NCBI GenBank assembly: GCA_032718865.1
Contig: JALUTQ010000003.1
Coordinates: forward strand, 402,001 to 466,000
Direction of reading: 5' to 3'
Length of the DNA stretch: 64,000 nt
Source of the DNA: Tilletia caries
Taxonomy: Eukaryota > Basidiomycota > Exobasidiomycetes > Tilletiales > Tilletiaceae
Shown piece after piece: positions 10,380-21,360 of this stretch. A model generated the notes under the pieces. The model did not search any database, was not told the DNA's origin, and saw only the letters and a list, made by a program, of their open reading frames with translations. How positions within the stretch are numbered: the first letter of the stretch is position 1; every line of letters starts with the position of its first letter. Both the position numbers and the translations under genes were made by a program.

Positions 10380-11900
10380 TTAGGCATCCTTGACTTTTGC
10401 CTTCGCTTGATCATTCACGACGCGCTTGGCCAGCCCCTCGCGTCGCTTCTCGCGTGCTTCGATGCCGATGCCTGCAAAGACGACGAGGACGCCGATCCAC
10501 TGGAAGGGCGAGAGGGCGTGCTTGTAGACGACGACGGAGAGGAGCATGGTGAAGAGCTTGCGGGTGACCTGCGTGTGTGTGTGTGTGTAGGGTGGGGGAG
10601 GGAAGGAGGTCAGATACACACGAGTTAATGGAGGAGAACTGCAACTCACAGTGATGGAGACCAGGGTGAGACTGCCGAAGCGCTCCAGGGTCTCGAAGAT
10701 GGCGATCTGTCCTGTTGCGCCGGCAATGGCATAGGCCATGATATCTCTGAGCACCTCTGGGTGTCGATGAATGAACGCCAGCGCGGTGCCGAGCTCATTG
10801 GTCGCCCCCGCCCCCGCCGCCGCCCTCGCCGACGCGTTCGCCCCACCTACAAGCCCACTGAGGAGCGGTATGGACGCCACGAACGCACTCGGGTCCGGCA
10901 CGAGGAGGGATGCGGTGAGGAGCACGACGGAGAACGCGTTCATGGCGAGCATCATCTGTGGTCCGGAGAGGGTATAATGAGTGAAGATTTCGTCCTGGGT
11001 GGAGTTGGTCGCGCCGTCTGCGAGCAGGTTGGCTGTGAGGAGCGCGAGACCGAAGAGGGAGCTGCTGGCGGGCGTAGCGTGTTTCTTGCTGGCCTTCTTG
11101 ATCTTCTTCACTGCGCTCGCGCCTGCACTTGCAGCAGCAGCAGCGGTACCTCCCTCGTGTCCGAAGAGCATGAAGATGCTGATGCCGAGAGTGACGAGTG
11201 CGACGACGGCGTACTTGTATCCTGCGATCTTGCGGCGGTAGAGGAGCAGGTTCATGAAGAGGACGGGGACGAGCTTGCATGATTTGCCGAGGATCATGGT
11301 TGGGTAGGAGATGTGTCGGAGGGAGAGGAAGCCGAGCTGGGAGCCTATTGATTGTAAGGTTGCGATGAGCAGGTAGCGCGCCAGCACGGGCGACACGCTT
11401 CTCCCATTGGCGGCGGCGTTCGATGCTTTTGATGATGGGGACCCATTCGAGTGTTCCCTCTTCTGTCCGTGCTTGCGGGCAGACTGGGCCCCAGCCGGGG
11501 TAAGGAGATGCAAGCCAAGGACGTTGCCGACGGGCCTGCGATCGGCAGTCGGTCTGCGGAAGAGGAGGTAGAGGGCGGCCAGTATGCTGGAGAGGGCGGC
11601 CTGGACGGCATTGATGAAGAGCGGTGATTTGAAGAACTCGGGCGGGGATGAGGACGAGGCGGAGTATGGTGTTGTGGTGAGCCGCTCCTGGAGCAGGCCC
11701 CAGATCAGGAAGGCAGTGTAGATCGAGCCTGTGCAGACTCCGAGCGTGACCAGCGTCATCTCTCTCACTGTCGCTGTCGCTGAACGCGTTGCTGCTGCTG
11801 CTGCTGTTGCTGTCGCGCGCGTTGCGAAGGTGGAAGCCCCGATGCCAGTCAGTGTGGGTCTTGAGTCTGCCTGCGTGTGAAGCTGTTTACTAGAGGTCAT
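10380..11900 (-). CDS. HUT1: UDP-galactose/nucleotide-sugar transporter of the Hut1 (SLC35B1) family
   Basis: Two exons (11,900-10,650 and 10,568-10,380; 81-nt GT-AG intron) encode 479 residues. The sequence is a multi-helix EamA/DMT-fold transporter with the Hut1 hallmarks LRHISYPTMILGKSCKLVPV, LLYRRKIAGYKYAVV and TLGISIFMLFGHE, then NLLADGATNSTQDEIF and GQIAIFETLERFGSLTLVSI. The C-terminus carries the lysine-rich tail KAKVKDA. The family resides in the ER membrane and moves nucleotide sugars or ATP into the lumen. The ATG at 11,900 is the first one just before the initial helix. The open frame continues upstream into the tandem array, but that part shows no family similarity. An Ala/Lys-rich insertion (about residues 258-280) is lineage-specific. 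Confidence 0.9.
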   Translation of the reverse strand: MTSSKQLHTQADSRPTLTGIGASTFATRATATAAAAATRSATATVREMTLVTLGVCTGSIYTAFLIWGLLQERLTTTPYSASSSSPPEFFKSPLFINAVQAALSSILAALYLLFRRPTADRRPVGNVLGLHLLTPAGAQSARKHGQKREHSNGSPSSKASNAAANGRSVSPVLARYLLIATLQSIGSQLGFLSLRHISYPTMILGKSCKLVPVLFMNLLLYRRKIAGYKYAVVALVTLGISIFMLFGHEGGTAAAAASAGASAVKKIKKASKKHATPASSSLFGLALLTANLLADGATNSTQDEIFTHYTLSGPQMMLAMNAFSVVLLTASLLVPDPSAFVASIPLLSGLVGGANASARAAAGAGATNELGTALAFIHRHPEVLRDIMAYAIAGATGQIAIFETLERFGSLTLVSITVSCSSPPLTRVYLTSFPPPPYTHTHTQVTRKLFTMLLSVVVYKHALSPFQWIGVLVVFAGIGIEAREKRREGLAKRVVNDQAKAKVKDA

Positions 11901-11984
11901 AGAAGTAACGAGTATCCCTAGATACACGTGCATGTGTAAGACCCTGAGGTCTGGCAAGTCTGTCCCAAAAGAGAGCCTTCCCAC

Positions 11985-12012
11985 CATTCCCCTAATTCCC
12001 CTAATTCCCCTA
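11985..12012. repeat. Three tandem TTCCCCTAA nonamers at the array edge
   Basis: Three direct copies of ATTCCCCTA(A) lie immediately before the first unit of the large tandem array. They resemble degenerate telomere-type DNA (CCCTAA), but three copies are too few to call it telomeric. Confidence 0.6.
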
Positions 12013-12014
12013 AC

Positions 12015-13852
12015 TTTAGTTAAGGGGTTATAGGGCGGCTCCCGCCTTACGGCCGTAAGCTTTTTGCCATTCAGGCTCGTAGTTTGGGACTTTTCTTCGC
12101 AACTACCAACACAACACACCATTCTGAATCAGTAGACCCTTGACCAAATCTAGTCCTGCAACTTCTGGCACAGGTTTCGTGGTTGTAGCATCAGAATTGA
12201 CTGATCTGTCCTTGAGCCAAAGTTTGGGTTTTCCTTACATAAGCACAGAGTGCAGAAATCTTGCATACGTAATCAGTTCATTTCGACACTCGACAGACGA
12301 CAACCAACACCGCCAGCCTTTCTTCACGCTTCCATCGAAGCCCGACAAGCATCATGCGAATTGAACAATCCCCTCCGATTTCTTTTAACTCGCTCTCTGC
12401 TCACCAAGGTTCAAGTTAATGATGCTCACCGCTGTTTTTGCTTTTTCTTGCTTAACCTGATGGCTGATACCACTTACCCATACCAGTTTCTGCTTTGTTC
12501 CCATTCTGAGTCCGGCCCAGCAGTCAGCACTCCCGAATTGTCATCCAAGGTGAGCCTCGTGTTTATACGCGCATCTGCATCAGGTGCTCCGGGTTAGGTC
12601 CTTACTCACCCATTCGTTTTTCAGCTCTCTGCTCTTATGAATCCGGTCGACGTCGTCAAGATGAGTAGACTGACTTTCCTCACTCACCATGCCCCATCGG
12701 ACAGCTCTCTCCCTCGACAAAGCCGCTGCCAAGGTTGCTCCCAAAGCACACCACCTCGTCATCTCCAACCCCGTCAACTCCACCGTGCCCATCGTCGCCG
12801 AGGTCTTCAAGTCTTTACGACCCCAAGCGGTGGGTTTTTCCCTCGACCCCCCTCTCCTTCTTCTAACGGCTCTGACGCTTCATGAGTTAAAATGGTGCTC
12901 ATCACTGCATATCTTCGTACAGTCTGTTCTGTGTCACGGGTCACCACCTTTGACATCACACGCGCCTCCACCTTCCACTTCGACATTGCCAACGTCAAGC
13001 CCGCCGAGGTCAATGTGTCCGTCGTCGGTGGCCACCTTCGGCGTCACCATTGTGCTTCTCCTCTCTCAAGTCGCCCAGGGTTCCATACTCCAATAGTATG
13101 TTCAACACTGGACCTGACCTGACCTGACGGCTGACCTGACCTGACCTGACCTGATCTGACTTTCTTTCTGCTGTGCTCTTGCCTCTTCTATATTCCCTTA
13201 CCTTCGCATCAAGCTCTGTTGGCATTCCTTTGCCCATTCGTCTCCGGTCTCAGCCTTCACCCGTCTTCTACGTCCCTTCCGTCTGCTTCCCCGGCCGCTT
13301 ATGTTTCCTATCCCCTAACCTCTCCTTCTGCATTAGCCTCACGCTTTTTTCTCCTCAGTCTTTTTAATCTTATCTTCATTGCGCTCGCAGCTATTCTCCG
13401 TCTTGTTTGTCAATTGTCTCTCTCTGCGCGAAGCCATCATATGACATATCATTCTTTGCTTTCTGCTTCCTTGGTAGATACAGCCGTGCGGGATGATTAC
13501 GTGTGTGAAGTTCCTCAATCCCTTTTTCACGCAAGTTTGATCAACATTCAAAATGTTACATGGACAATGATATAGATGCTCGTAGCTACGATCGCAAGTC
13601 GCAGCCGCATGGCGAAGCAGACGAAGGGTAGCGAAGCTACCTTGAGCTTCTGCGTAGCCGTGCTGGGCTGAGATTTGGTGACCTTTCAGCCGACAGCCAG
13701 GTCACTATGGTTCCAAGGCGTAAGTTGCTGCTACTTAACTTTGTTGACTAAGTCTGTATTTAAATCCCACTCCCAGCCCCCAGCGACCTGTTATTCAACA
13801 AGGCGAAAAAGTTAGGGGAACACTCTGGTAAGGTACGCACCCAGGTCAGGAA
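12015..13852. repeat. Array unit 1
   Basis: First copy, abutting the TTCCCCTAA nonamers. Its MDH-like segment is at about 12,640-13,096. It carries the variant CTTTTCTTCG (12,091 region) where unit 2 has an extra C, and the MDH splice-site-like run is TTTTTCCCTCGACC, unique among the copies. Confidence 0.95.
12640..13096 (+). pseudogene. Malate dehydrogenase gene fragment, broken (copy in unit 1)
   Basis: Three short frames add up to the middle of an NAD-malate dehydrogenase. The first is AAAKVAPKAHHLVISNPVNS continuing TVPIVAEVFK; the second is YDPKR; the third is VTTFDITRASTFHFDIANVK followed by PAEVNVSVVGGH and, in another frame, GVTIVLLLSQVAQG. An apparent intron (GTGGGT at 12,829 to TTCGTACAG) still separates YDPKR from the VTTFD exon, so the copy derives from genomic DNA rather than a retro-copy. 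Indels disrupt the frame after VFKS, before GVTT and inside VVGGH. The catalytic His-Asp pair region and the NAD-binding N-terminus are missing or unrecognisable. Equivalent fragments occur near 14,475-14,933, 16,324-16,783, 18,291-18,749, 20,134-20,594, 21,984-22,443, 23,955-24,415, 25,801-26,261 and 27,646-28,107. Confidence 0.85.
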
Positions 13853-15700
13853 TTTAGTTAAGGGGTTATAGGGCGGCTCCCGCCTTACGGCCGTAAGCTT
13901 TTTGCCATTCAGGCTCGTAGTTTGGGACTTTTCCTTCGCAACTACCAACACAACACACCATTCTGAATCAGTAGACCCTTGACCAAATCTAGTCCTGCAA
14001 CTTCTGGCACAGGTTTCGTGGTTGTAGCATCAGAATTGACTGATCTGTCCTTGAGCCAAAGTTTGGTTTTTCCTTACATAAGCACAGAGTGCAGAAATCT
14101 TGCATACGTAATCAGTTCATTTCGACACTCGACAGACGACAACCAACACCGCCAGCCTTTCTTCACGCTTCCATCGAAGCCCGACAAGCATCATGCGAAT
14201 TGAACAATCCCCTCCGATTTCTTTTAACTCGCTCTCTGCTCACCAAGGTTCAAGTTAATGATGCTCACCGCTGTTTTGCTTTTTCTTGCTTAACCTGATG
14301 GCTGATACCACTTACCCATACCAGTTTCTGCTTTGTTCCCATTCTGAGTCCGGCCCAGCAGTCAGCACTCCCGAATTGTCATCCAAGGTGAGCCTCGTGT
14401 TTATACGCGCATCTGCATCAGGTGCTCCGGGTTAGGTCCTTACTCACCCATTCGTTTTTCAGCTCTCTGCTCTTATGAATCCGGTCGACGTCGTCAAGAT
14501 GAGTAGACTGACTTTCCTCACTCACCATGCCCCATCGGACAGCTCTCTCCCTCGACAAAGCCGCTGCCAAGGTTGCTCCCAAAGCACACCACCTCGTCAT
14601 CTCCAACCCCGTCAACTCCACCGTGCCCATCGTCGCCGAGGTCTTCAAGTCTTTACGACCCCAAGCGGTGGGTTTTTCCCCGACCCCCCTCTCCTTCTTC
14701 TAACGGCTCTGACGCTTCATGAGTTAAAATGGTGCTCATCACTGCATATCTTCGTACAGTCTGTTCTGTGTCACGGGTCACCACCTTTGACATCACACGC
14801 GCCTCCACCTTCCACTTCGACATTGCCAACGTCAAGCCCGCCGAGGTCAATGTGTCCGTCGTCGGTGGCCACCTTCGGCGTCACCATTGTGCTTCTCCTC
14901 TCTCAAGTCGCCCAGGGTTCCATACTCCAATAGTATGTTCAACACTGGACCTGACCCTGACCTGACGGCTGACCTGACCTGACCTGACCTGACCTGACCT
15001 GATCTGACTTTCTTTCTGCTGTGCTCTTGCCTCTTCTATATTCCCTTACCTTCGCATCAAGCTCTGTTGGCATTCCTTTGCCCATTCGTCTCCGGTCTCA
15101 GCCTTCACCCGTCTTCTACGTCCCTTCCGTCTGCTTCCCCGGCCGCTTATGTTTCCTATCCCCTAACCTCTCCTTCTGCATTAGCCTCACGCTTTTTTCT
15201 CCTCAGTCTTTTTAATCTTATCTTCATTGCGCTCGCAGCTATTCTCCGTCTTGTTTGTCAATTGTCTCTCTCTGCGCGAAGCCATCATATGACATATCAT
15301 TCTTTGCTTTCTGCTTCCTTGGTAGATACAGCCGTGCGGGATGATTACGTGTGTGAAGTTCCTCAATCCCTTTTTCACGCAAGTTTGATCAACATTCAAA
15401 ATGTTACATGGACAATGATATAGATGCTCGTAGCTACGATCGCAAGTCGCAGCCGCATGGCGAAGCAGACGAAGGGTAGCGAAGCTACCTTGAGCTTCTG
15501 CGTAGCCGTGCTGGGCTGAGATTTGGTGACCTTTCAGCCGACAGCCAGGTCACTATGGTTCCAAGGCGTAAGTTGCTGCTACTTAACTTTGTTGACTAAG
15601 TCTGTATTTAAATCCCACTCCCAGCCCCCAGCGACCTGTTATTCAACAAGGCGAAAAAGTTAGGGGAACACTCTGGTAAGGTACGCACCCAGGTCAGGAA
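13853..15700. repeat. Array unit 2
   Basis: Carries the MDH fragment at about 14,475-14,933. It shares the GGTTTTTCC variant (14,065 region) with units 7-9 but keeps the GTGAGCC variant of units 1-4, a mosaic pattern that suggests exchange between copies. Confidence 0.95.
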
Positions 15701-17668
15701 TTTAGTTAAGGGGTTATAGGGCGGCTCCCGCCTTACGGCCGTAAGCTTTTTGCCATTCAGGCTCGTAGTTTGGGACTTTTTCTTCGCAACTACCAACACA
15801 ACACACCATTCTGAATCAGTAGACCCTTGACCAAATCTAGTCCTGCAACTTCTGGCACAGGTTTCGTGGTTGTAGCATCAGAATTGACTGATCTGTCCTT
15901 GAGCCAAAGTTTGGGTTTTCCTTACATAAGCACAGAGTGCAGAAATCTTGCATACGTAATCAGTTCATTTCGACACTCGACAGACGACAACCAACACCGC
16001 CAGCCTTTCTTCACGCTTCCATCGAAGCCCGACAAGCATCATGCGAATTGAACAATCCCCTCCGATTTCTTTTAACTCGCTCTCTGCTCACCAAGGTTCA
16101 AGTTAATGATGCTCACCGCTGTTTTTGCTTTTTCTTGCTTAACCTGATGGCTGATACCACTTACCCATACCAGTCTCTGCTTTGTTCCCATTCTGAGTCC
16201 GGCCCAGCAGTCAGCACTCCCGAATTGTCATCCAAGGTGAGCCTCGTGTTTATACGCGCATCTGCATCAGGTGCTCCGGGTTAGGTCCTTACTCACCCAT
16301 TCGTTTTTCAGCTCTCTGCTCTTATGAATCCGGTCGACGTCGTCAAGATGAGTAGACTGACTTTCCTCACTCACCATGCCCCATCGGACAGCTCTCTCCC
16401 TCGACAAAGCCGCTGCCAAGGTTGCTCCCAAAGCACACCACCTCGTCATCTCCAACCCCGTCAACTCCACCGTGCCCATCGTCGCCGAGGTCTTTAAGTC
16501 TTTACGACCCCAAGCGGTGGGTTTTCCCCCCGACCCCCCTCTCCTTCTTCTAACGGCTCTGACGCTTCATGAGTTAAAATGGTGCTCATCACTGCATATC
16601 TTCGTACAGTCTGTTCTGTGTCACGGGTCACCACCTTTGACATCACACGCGCCTCCACCTTCCACTTCGACATTGCCAACGTCAAGCCCGCCGAGGTCAA
16701 TGTGTCCGTCGTCGGTGGCCACCTTCGGCGTCACCATTGTGCTTCTCCTCTCTCAAGTCGCCCAGGGTTCCATACTCCAATAGTATGTTCAACACTGGAC
16801 CTGACCTGACCTGACGGCTGACCTGACCTGACCTGACCTGATCTGACTTTCTTTCTGCTGTGCTCTTGCCTCTTCTATATTCCCTTACCTTCGCATCAAG
16901 CTCTGTTGGCATTCCTTTGCCCATTCGTCTCCGGTCTCAGCCTTCACCCGTCTTCTACGTCCCTTCCGTCTGCTTCCCCGGCCGCTTATGTTTCCTATCC
17001 CCTAACCTCTCCTTCTGCATTAGCCTCACGCTTTTTTCTCCTCAGTCTTTTTAATCTTATCTTCATTGCGCTCGCAGCTATTCTCCGTCTTGTTTGTCAA
17101 TTGTCTCTCTCTGCGCGAAGCCATCATATGACATATCATTCTTTGCTTTCTGCTTCCTTGGTAGATACAGCCGTGCGGGATGATTACGTGTGTGAAGTTC
17201 CTCAATCCCTTTTTCACGCAAGTTTGATCAACATTCAAAATGTTACATGGACAATGATATAGATGCTCGTAGCTACGATCGCAAGTCGCAGCCGCATGGC
17301 GAAGCAGACGAAGGGTAGCGAAGCTACCTTGAGCTTCTGCGTAGCCGTGCTGGGCTGAGATTTGGTGACCTTTCTGATACAAAAGATTCGCGAAAAGGGG
17401 AGGGGGAGAGGACGCCCCCAGTCACGTCTTCGCACATCTCTACCAGGTCATAAGGGTCTGAGGTCCACATCGAGTCTGAGGGACACCCTGGCCTCTGGGC
17501 TTCAGCCGACAGCCAGGTCACTATGGTTCCAAGGCGTAAGTTGCTGCTACTTAACTTTGTTGACTAAGTCTGTATTTAAATCCCACTCCCAGCCCCCAGC
17601 GACCTGTTATTCAACAAGGCGAAAAAGTTAGGGGAACACTCTGGTAAGGTACGCACCCAGGTCAGGAA
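15701..17668. repeat. Array unit 3 (long form)
   Basis: Carries the MDH fragment at about 16,324-16,783 and a 129-bp block at 17,375-17,503 between GACCTTTC and AGCCGACAG that short units lack. The block's edges share TTC, so the short units could be deletions across microhomology. Confidence 0.95.
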
Positions 17669-19511
17669 TTTAGTTAAGGGGTTATAGGGCGGCTCCCGCC
17701 TTACGGCCGTAAGCTTTTTGCCATTCAGGCTCGTAGTTTGGGACTTTTTCTTCGCAACTACCAACACAACACACCATTCTGAATCAGTAGACCCTTGACC
17801 AAATCTAGTCCTGCAACTTCTGGCACAGGTTTCGTGGTTGTAGCATCAGAATTGACTGATCTGTCCTTGAGCCAAAGTTTGGGTTTTCCTTACATAAGCA
17901 CAGAGTGCAGAAATCTTGCATACGTAATCAGTTCATTTCGACACTCGACAGACGACAACCAACACCGCCAGCCTTTCTTCACGCTTCCATCGAAGCCCGA
18001 CAAGCATCATGCGAATTGAACAATCCCCTTCGATTTCTTTTTAACCGCTCTCTGCTCACCAAGGTTCAAGTTAATGATGCTCACCGCTGTTTTGCTTTTT
18101 CTTGCTTAACCTGATGGCTGATACCACTTACCCATACCAGTTTCTGCTTTGTTCCCATTCTGAGTCCGGCCCAGCAGTCAGCACTCCCGAATTGTCATCC
18201 AAGGTGAGCCTCGTGTTTATACGCGCATCTGCATCAGGTGCTCCGGGTTAGGTCCTTACTCACCCATTCGTTTTTCAGCTCTCTGCTCTTATGAATCCGG
18301 TCGACGTCGTCAAGATGAGTAGACTGACTTTCCTCAGTCACCATGCCCCATCGGACAGCTCTCTCCCTCGACAAAGCCGCTGCCAAGGTTGCTCCCAAAG
18401 CACACCACCTCGTCATCTCCAACCCCGTCAACTCCACCGTGCCCATCGTCGCCGAGGTCTTCAAGTCTTTACGACCCCAAGCGGTGGGTTTTCCCCCGAC
18501 CCCCCTCTCCTTCTTCTAACGGCTCTGACGCTTCATGAGTTAAAATGGTGCTCATCACTGCATATCTTCGTACAGTCTGTTCTGTGTCACGGGTCACCAC
18601 CTTTGACATCACACGCGCCTCCACCTTCCACTTCGACATTGCCAACGTCAAGCCCGCCGAGGTCAATGTGTCCGTCGTCGGTGGCCACCTTCGGCGTCAC
18701 CATTGTGCTTCTCCTCTCTCAAGTCGCCCAGGGTTCCATACTCCAATAGTATGTTCAACACTGGACCTGACCCTGACCTGACGGCTGACCTGACCTGACC
18801 TGACCTGACCTGATCTGACTTTCTTTCTGCTGTGCTCTTGCCTCTTCTATATTCCCTTACCTTCGCATCAAGCTCTGTTGGCATTCCTTTGCCCATTCGT
18901 CTCCGGTCTCAGCCTTCACCCGTCTTCTACGTCCCTTCCGTCTGCTTCCCCGGCCGCTTATGTTTCCTATCCCCTAACCTCTCCTTCTGCATTAGCCTCA
19001 CGCTTTTTTCTCCTCAGTCTTTTTAATCTTATCTTCATTGCGCTCGCAGCTATTCTCCGTCTTGTTTGTCAATTGTCTCTCTCTGCGCGAAGCCATCATA
19101 TGACATATCATTCTTTGCTTTCTGCTTCCTTGGTAGATACAGCCGTGCGGGATGATTACGTGTGTGAAGTTCCTCAATCCCTTTTTCACGCAAGTTTGAT
19201 CAACATTCAAAATGTTACATGGACAATGATATAGATGCTCGTAGCTACGATCGCAAGTCGCAGCCGCATGGCGAAGCAGACGAAGGGTAGCGAAGCTACC
19301 TTGAGCTTCTGCGTAGCCGTGCTGGGCTGAGATTTGGTGACCTTTCAGCCGACAGCCAGGTCACTATGGTTCCAAGGCGTAAGTTGCTGCTACTTAACTT
19401 TGTTGACTAAGTCTGTATTTAAATCCCACTCCCAGCCCCCAGCGACCTGTTATTCAACAAGGCGAAAAAGTTAGGGGAACACTCTGGTAAGGTACGCACC
19501 CAGGTCAGGAA
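17669..19511. repeat. Array unit 4
   Basis: Short form; MDH fragment at about 18,291-18,749. It has TTTTTAACCGCTC instead of TTTTAACTCGCTC and still carries GTGAGCC. Confidence 0.95.
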
Positions 19512-21360
19512 TTTAGTTAAGGGGTTATAGGGCGGCTCCCGCCTTACGGCCGTAAGCTTTTTGCCATTCAGGCTCGTAGTTTGGGACTTTTTCTTCGCAA
19601 CTACCAACACAACACACCATTCTGAATCAGTAGACCCTTGACCAAATCTAGTCCTGCAACTTCTGGCACAGGTTTCGTGGTTGTAGCATCAGAATTGACT
19701 GATCTGTCCTTGAGCCAAAGTTTGGGTTTTCCTTACATAAGCACAGAGTGCAGAAATCTTGCATACGTAATCAGTTCATTTCGACACTCGACAGACGACA
19801 ACCAACACCGCCAGCCTTTCTTCACGCTTCCATCGAAGCCCGACAAGCATCATGCGAATTGAACAATCCCCTCCGATTTCTTTTTAACCGCTCTCTGCTC
19901 ACCAAGGTTCAAGTTAATGATGCTCACCGCTGTTTTGCTTTTTCTTGCTTAACCTGATGGCTGATACCACTTACCCATACCAGTCTCTGCTTTGTTCCCA
20001 TTCTGAGTCCGGCCCAGCAGTCAGCACTCCCGAATTGTCATCCAAGGTAAGCCTCGTGTTTATACGCGCATCTGCATCAGGTGCTCCTGGTTAGGTCCTT
20101 ACTCACCCATTCGTTTTTCAGCTCTCTGCTCTTATGAATCCGGTCGACGTCGTCAAGATGAGTAGACTGACTTTCCTCACTCACCATGCCCCATCGGACA
20201 GCTCTCTCCCTCGACAAAGCCGCTGCCAAGGTTGCTCCCAAAGCACACCACCTCGTCATCTCCAACCCCGTCAACTCCACCGTGCCCATCGTCGCCGAGG
20301 TCTTCAAGTCTTTACGACCCCAAGCGGTGGGTTTTTCCCCGCGACCCCCCTCTCCTTCTTCTAACGGCTCTGACGCTTCATGAGTTAAAATGGTGCTCAT
20401 CACTGCATATCTTCGTACAGTCTGTTCTGTGTCACGGGTCACCACCTTTGACATCACACGCGCCTCCACCTTCCACTTCGACATTGCCAACGTCAAGCCC
20501 GCCGAGGTCAATGTGTCCGTCGTCGGTGGCCACCTTCGGCGTCACCATTGTGCTTCTCCTCTCTCAAGTCGCCCAGGGTTCCATACTCCAATAGTATGTT
20601 CAACACTGGACCTGACCTGACCTGACGGCTGACCTGACCTGACCTGACCTGACCTGACCTGATCTGACTTTCTTTCTGCTGTGCTCTTGCCTCTTCTATA
20701 TTCCCTTACCTTCGCATCAAGCTCTGTTGGCATTCCTTTGCCCATTCGTCTCCGGTCTCAGCCTTCACCCGTCTTCTACGTCCCTTCCGTCTGCTTCCCC
20801 GGCCGCTTATGTTTCCTATCCCCTAACCTCTCCTTCTGCATTAGCCTCACGCTTTTTTCTCCTCAGTCTTTTTAATCTTATCTTCATTGCGCTCGCAGCT
20901 ATTCTCCGTCTTGTTTGTCAATTGTCTCTCTCTGCGCGAAGCCATCATATGACATATCATTCTTTGCTTTCTGCTTCCTTGGTAGATACAGCCGTGCGGG
21001 ATGATTACGTGTGTGAAGTTCCTCAATCCCTTTTTCACGCAAGTTTGATCAACATTCAAAATGTTACATGGACAATGATATAGATGCTCGTAGCTACAAT
21101 CGCAAGTCGCAGCCGCATGGCGAAGCAGACGAAGGGTAGCGAAGCTACCTTGAGCTTCTGCGTAGCCGTGCTGGGCTGAGATTTGGTGACCTTTCAGCCG
21201 ACAGCCAGGTCACTATGGTTCCAAGGCGTAAGTTGCTGCTACTTAACTTTGTTGACTAAGTCTGTATTTAAATCCCACTCCCAGCCCCCAGCGACCTGTT
21301 ATTCAACAAGGCGAAAAAGTTAGGGGAACACTCTGGTAAGGTACGCACCCAGGTCAGGAA
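19512..21360. repeat. Array unit 5
   Basis: Short form; MDH fragment at about 20,134-20,594. It is the first unit with GTAAGCC in place of GTGAGCC (20,046 region), a variant kept in units 6-9, and has the longest CCTGA run (about 20,610-20,665). Confidence 0.95.

Noticed and set aside
11985..12012. Telomere-like CCCCTAA repeats beside the array
   Set aside because: Only three copies, and gene-dense sequence on both sides; no evidence of an internal telomere.
11901..12122. N-terminal extension of the HUT1 reading frame into the tandem array
   Set aside because: The extension is array and nonamer sequence without similarity to the transporter family; the ATG at 11,900 gives the natural N-terminus.
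13219..13575. 118-residue plus-strand ORF in each unit with hydrophobic stretches
   Set aside because: Present as a by-product of unit identity. Composition is Leu/Ser-rich from pyrimidine tracts, with no recognisable domain or supporting splice context. Kept only as array content.
13760..13951. Conserved 63-residue minus-strand ORF repeated in the array units (MLVVAK...)
   Set aside because: It is conserved only because the units are near-identical DNA; it shows no family similarity and its upstream part varies in unit 1 where it fuses with unrelated sequence.
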